Of a stretch of DNA of 16,707 nt, positions 14,191 through 16,707 are shown in pieces. The stretch comes from Eubacterium sp. GTDB lineage: Bacteria > Bacillota > Clostridia > Lachnospirales > Lachnospiraceae. The position numbers and the translations under genes are program-made. The notes beneath the pieces were generated by a model that was not told where the DNA came from, searched no databases, and saw nothing but the letters and a program-made list of their open reading frames with translations. How positions within the stretch are numbered: the first letter of the stretch is position 1; each line of letters begins with the position of its first letter. The stretch is from the NCBI GenBank assembly GCA_024681495.1, contig JAILAS010000146.1:1-16707 (forward strand). The letters run 5' to 3'.

Positions 14191-14200
14191 GTGATTTTCC

Positions 14201-14229
14201 TTGACTTGAGGGGATTGTACTAATATAAT
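14201..14229 (+). promoter_or_regulatory. rpmH promoter
   Basis: TTGACT (14201-14206), a 17-base spacer and TATAAT (14224-14229) form a near-perfect vegetative promoter with an A/T-rich upstream flank. Transcription starts near 14236, about 60 bases before the rpmH GTG. A second TTGACT at 14243 has only a weak -10 (TATTAA at 14267). Confidence 0.8.
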
Positions 14230-14295
14230 GGGATTTGATGTTTTGACTACATACGAAATCAATTACTATTAATAACGAGTAAAGGAGGTGTAGAC

Positions 14296-14433
14296 GTGAG
14301 TAAAATGACATATCAGCCTAAGAAGCTTCAGAGGGCTCGTGTACACGGTTTCCGTTCAAGAATGAGTACAGCAGGCGGCCGCAAGGTTTTAGCAGCAAGA
14401 AGACTCAAGGGAAGAAAGAAGCTTACGGTATAA
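14296..14433 (+). CDS. rpmH: Ribosomal protein L34 (bL34)
   Basis: bL34 is a small, very basic large-subunit ribosomal protein of 45 residues. It begins MSKMTYQPKKLQRARVHGFR and ends KGRKKLTV. The HGFRSRM and GRKVLAARR blocks are diagnostic. It starts with GTG at 14296, seven bases after a near-ideal AAAGGAGGTG ribosome site. The ATG three codons later would also give a family-like start, but the ribosome-site spacing favours GTG. It is the first gene of the rightward cluster and is followed at once by a terminator. Confidence 0.97.
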   Translation: MSKMTYQPKKLQRARVHGFRSRMSTAGGRKVLAARRLKGRKKLTV

Positions 14434-14440
14434 GAACATA

Positions 14441-14462
14441 AGACCACCAACGTGGTCTTTTT
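14441..14462 (+). terminator. Terminator/attenuator between rpmH and rnpA
   Basis: AGACCAC (14441-14447), loop CAAC and GTGGTCT (14452-14458) are followed by TTTTT (14458-14462). The stem is short (7 base pairs) but GC-containing. It probably releases part of the transcripts, so L34 mRNA would exceed rnpA mRNA. Because no separate promoter is obvious for rnpA, read-through must supply the downstream genes. Confidence 0.75.
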
Positions 14463-14484
14463 GTTTCTGTCCAATTATTGGCCT

Positions 14485-14829
14485 ATGCAAGAAGGATTAA
14501 AGAAGAATTCCGAGTTCAGTCGGGTATACGAAACGGGAAAGTCCGTTGCTTGCCGGGATCTGGTTCTTTATAAGAAGGAAAACGATCTCCCGTACAACAG
14601 ACTTGGAATATCGGTGAGTAAGAAGGTGGGAAACAGTGTTGTTCGCCACCGCGTTAAAAGACTCATAAGGGAATCCTATAGACTTAACCGTGAAATCATT
14701 GAGAAGGGATATGATCTGGTTGTAATAGCCAGACCCAATGCCAAGGGCGAGGGCTATGATCAGATCTGCAAATCCCTGTTGTATCTGTGTAAGAAGCACG
14801 GACTCATGAGGAAGAGTGGTGAAGTATGA
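14485..14829 (+). CDS. rnpA: Ribonuclease P protein component
   Basis: RnpA is the protein cofactor of RNase P, which cuts the 5' leader from pre-tRNAs together with the catalytic RNA. It has 114 residues, normal for the family. The start region MQEGLKKNSEFSRVYETG aligns with the usual LKKxxxF beginning. The RNR-type motif region is VSKKVGNSVVRHRVKRLIRE, with His in place of the middle Asn. The ATG at 14485 has no visible Shine-Dalgarno. An in-frame GTG at 14452 lies inside the terminator stem and would add non-family residues, so the ATG is preferred. The stop overlaps the yidD start (ATGA). Confidence 0.95.
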   Translation: MQEGLKKNSEFSRVYETGKSVACRDLVLYKKENDLPYNRLGISVSKKVGNSVVRHRVKRLIRESYRLNREIIEKGYDLVVIARPNAKGEGYDQICKSLLYLCKKHGLMRKSGEV

Positions 14830-15038
14830 TTAAAACTTTGATTATTCGCTGTATAAGGCTCTATCAAAAATATCTTTCTCCTTTAAAGACCACTAAGTGT
14901 CCCTACACACCGACCTGTTCGGCTTACGCATTGGAAGCCGTTCAAAAACATGGGGCAATTAAAGGGTCTCTTTTGGCTATCTGGAGGATTCTCAGATGTA
15001 ATCCCTTCTCGCACGGAGGGTATGATCCTGTTCCTTAA
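14826..15038 (+). CDS. yidD: Membrane protein insertion efficiency factor YidD
   Basis: This small protein of 70 residues helps YidC-dependent membrane insertion and sits at the inner face of the membrane. The whole family pattern is visible: IRLYQKYLSP, then CPYTPTCSAYALEAVQKHG with conserved cysteines, KGSLLAIWRILRCNPF, and the ending GGYDPVP. The N-terminal helix is amphipathic and basic. It overlaps rnpA by four bases and precedes yidC, as in most Gram-positives. Confidence 0.96.
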   Translation: MIKTLIIRCIRLYQKYLSPLKTTKCPYTPTCSAYALEAVQKHGAIKGSLLAIWRILRCNPFSHGGYDPVP

Positions 15039-15071
15039 AGGAGATAAAAGGTATCATTGGAGGGAATTTTA

Positions 15072-16355
15072 GTGTTTTCTACGACGATTATTGCCACTGC
15101 ATATGTAGGAACTTTCAAGATCTTCGGCTATATCGCCATGGGTCTTGGATGGATAATGAATCTTCTCTACGAAGGTTTATGTGCCATTGGAATTAATAAC
15201 ATCGGTATAACCATTGTAATTCTTACAATTCTTATTTATACTGCCATGTTGCCCCTTACATATAAGCAGCAGAAGTTCTCGCGTCTGTCGAGAAAGATGT
15301 CACCCGAGCTTAAGGCTCTTCAGGAAAAATATAAGGGAAAGAGAGATCAGGCTTCTCAGCAGGCTATGATGGAAGAGCAGCGTGAGATTTACGACAAGTA
15401 TGGTATTTCTCCTACAGGAAGCTGCCTTCAGTCCTTTATTTCTATTTTGGTTTTGTTCCCCCTTTACAGGGTTATTTCGAATGTTCCGGCATATGTTACC
15501 AGGGTTAAAGAGACCCTCATGCCTGCCGTTGATGGAATTATGTCGACCGATGACTATCAGTCGGTATTCGACAGCGTGGTTAGCGAATTCGGTATTTCTC
15601 TTTCGAATATCGGTGTTAAGACCACGGAGATTTCCAGCTTAACGGAAACCACGGATATTCAGAACAGAATTGTTGATATTCTTTATAAGTGCTCTCCCGC
15701 AAACTGGGATACTCTTATTGCTACTTTCCCCTCGGTAGACCTTACGTCTGTCGAAGAGGCATTCAGCAATATTAACACCTTCCTGATGATTAATGTAACA
15801 TACTCTCCTCAGTATTCCTTCATGAACGGAATAAAGACCGGAGATGTTGTACTTATTATCTTTGGATTGTTGATTCCCATACTGGCAGCACTCAGCCAGC
15901 TGATCAACCTCAAGCTCATGCCGCAGGTCGGAAATGGCGACGATGCCATGGAAAGACAGATGAAGATGATGAACTATATGATGCCTTTGATGTCATTGTT
16001 CTTCTGCTTCACTCTTCCCTTTGGACTTGGTATTTACTGGATTGTGGGTGCACTTATTCGAAGCGTTTATCAATTTTTCCTCAATAAACACTTTGATAAA
16101 ATTGATCTTAATGATATTATTGAAGCGAACCGTGAAAAGGCCGCCAAGAAGAAGGAGAAGAGAGGTATTAACATCGAGAAGATGCAGCAGGCAGCTCGTC
16201 TTAATACCAAGACTCTTAAGTCTTCATCCATGACCGAGGAGGAGAGGGAAGAACTCCTCGCGAAGGCCGATGAGATTAAGAAAAATGCTCAGCCCGGAAG
16301 TTTGGCTGCCAGGGCAAATATAGTTAGGGAATTTAATGAAGGAATAAAGAAATAG
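15072..16355 (+). CDS. yidC: Membrane protein insertase YidC/OxaA
   Basis: YidC inserts and folds membrane proteins, alone or with SecYEG. It has 427 residues from GTG at 15072, which has GGAGGG seven bases upstream; an in-frame TTG at 15057 is less well placed. Membrane segments lie near residues 44-62 (IGITIVILTILIYTAMLPL), 118-136, 257-277, 300-317 and 318-335. The first two flank a cytoplasmic hairpin (LTYKQQKFSRLSRKM...YDKYGISPTGSC). A long outward loop, about 140-255, separates the second and third segments. The C-tail is basic. The position of the groove arginine, in the E. coli context RGIMYPL, is Tyr56 here (YTAMLPL). No lipobox signal is present. Confidence 0.95.
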   Translation: MFSTTIIATAYVGTFKIFGYIAMGLGWIMNLLYEGLCAIGINNIGITIVILTILIYTAMLPLTYKQQKFSRLSRKMSPELKALQEKYKGKRDQASQQAMMEEQREIYDKYGISPTGSCLQSFISILVLFPLYRVISNVPAYVTRVKETLMPAVDGIMSTDDYQSVFDSVVSEFGISLSNIGVKTTEISSLTETTDIQNRIVDILYKCSPANWDTLIATFPSVDLTSVEEAFSNINTFLMINVTYSPQYSFMNGIKTGDVVLIIFGLLIPILAALSQLINLKLMPQVGNGDDAMERQMKMMNYMMPLMSLFFCFTLPFGLGIYWIVGALIRSVYQFFLNKHFDKIDLNDIIEANREKAAKKKEKRGINIEKMQQAARLNTKTLKSSSMTEEEREELLAKADEIKKNAQPGSLAARANIVREFNEGIKK

Positions 16356-16364
16356 AGGTGGATT

Positions 16365-16707
16365 ATGGACTACATCGAAGTATCCGGAAAGACAATTGAC
16401 GATGCCATCACCGAGGCGTTGGTTCAGCTCGGAACTACCAGTGATAAGTTAGAGTACGAGGTAGTGGAGCAGGGAAGCAGCGGATTCCTTGGAATTGGAA
16501 ATAAGGAAGCTACCATTCGCGCCCGCAAGAAGGGCGGTCCCGAGGAGGATGCTAAGGCATTTCTCGCAGATATCCTTAAGTGCATGGATGTAAATGCTGA
16601 GATCAATACCTCCATGGACGAAGTCGAGAATTCAATGGATATCGACATCGAGGGAGATGGAATGGGTATTCTCATCGGTAAGAGAGGTCAGACTCTTGAC
16701 GCTCTTC
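16365..16707 (+). CDS. jag: Jag/KhpB RNA-binding protein (C-terminus beyond window)
   Basis: The first 114 residues are visible. The Jag-N domain (about 1-52) begins MDYIEVSGKTIDDAITEAL and contains the family's GFLGIG loop at 40-45. A KH domain follows (from about 62), with the RNA-binding GxxG loop GKRG at 105-108 inside GILIGKRGQTLDAL. The R3H domain expected afterwards lies outside the window. In other Firmicutes this protein pairs with KhpA and influences cell division and envelope synthesis. The start ATG has GAGGTG upstream, ten bases after the yidC stop. Confidence 0.95.
   Translation, partial: MDYIEVSGKTIDDAITEALVQLGTTSDKLEYEVVEQGSSGFLGIGNKEATIRARKKGGPEEDAKAFLADILKCMDVNAEINTSMDEVENSMDIDIEGDGMGILIGKRGQTLDAL

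Larger units (their letters stand above)
13984..14200. other. oriC, upstream sub-region
   Basis: This gene-free interval between the divergent dnaA and rpmH promoters has the expected parts of a chromosomal origin. They are clustered DnaA boxes (14099-14130), a long AT-rich segment on the rpmH side (14131-14190), and another AT-rich segment on the dnaA side (14010-14060). The position next to dnaA and the outward gene orientation on both sides support it. The exact functional boundaries cannot be read from sequence. Confidence 0.85.

Noticed and set aside
15057..15071. TTG start for yidC at 15057
   Set aside because: The nearest upstream ribosome site is 13 bases away, whereas GGAGGG is ideally placed for the GTG at 15072.
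1..16707. CRISPR arrays, insertion sequences, phage genes
   Set aside because: No regularly spaced repeats, transposase or integrase motifs, or terminal inverted repeats were seen anywhere in the window.

Overview
The window is the chromosomal replication-origin region of a low-to-moderate GC Firmicute. The protein sequences and gene order look like Clostridia, most probably Lachnospiraceae (Butyrivibrio/Roseburia-like). That placement is inferred from GyrA, GyrB, DnaA, YidC and L34 sequence style and was not checked by a search. The classical cluster is present: jag-yidC-yidD-rnpA-rpmH run rightward from the origin, and dnaA-dnaN-yaaA(S4)-recF-gyrB-gyrA run leftward.

Left part (1-2640): the first codons of an unidentified leftward gene (1-87), then a rightward three-gene operon with a good promoter. 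It encodes a two-subunit family I CoA-transferase and a metallo-beta-lactamase-fold hydrolase. The operon ends in about 150 bases packed with inverted repeats, the last of which is a terminator overlapping the 3' end of the convergent gene. The operon is transcribed head-on to the fork leaving oriC.

Middle part (2630-12376, all leftward): a 774-residue protein of unknown function with a degenerate cyclic-nucleotide-binding-like domain and no DNA-binding domain; tRNA-Cys(GCA) and tRNA-Ser(GCU) under a perfect-consensus promoter; gyrA and gyrB; recF, the S4 protein and dnaN with overlapping or nearly overlapping ends. remB, present between recF and gyrB in Bacillus subtilis, is absent here.

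Origin (12377-14295): DnaA-box-like sites lie on both sides of dnaA, so the origin appears bipartite. Between dnaA and rpmH there are three clustered boxes and a very AT-rich stretch. Between dnaA and dnaN two tandem boxes are followed by a GC-rich linker and trinucleotides resembling the B. subtilis unwinding element (DnaA-trios). Divergent promoters for dnaA and rpmH flank the upstream origin.

Right part (14296-16707): rpmH, which uses a GTG start, is separated from rnpA by a small intrinsic terminator. rnpA and yidD overlap by ATGA. yidC lacks the usual membrane-embedded arginine and has a long external loop. jag runs off the end.

Most of the window is conserved housekeeping DNA. The best candidates for something undescribed are the 774-residue protein, the compact terminator/promoter overlap that drives it, and the CoA-transferase/MBL operon.
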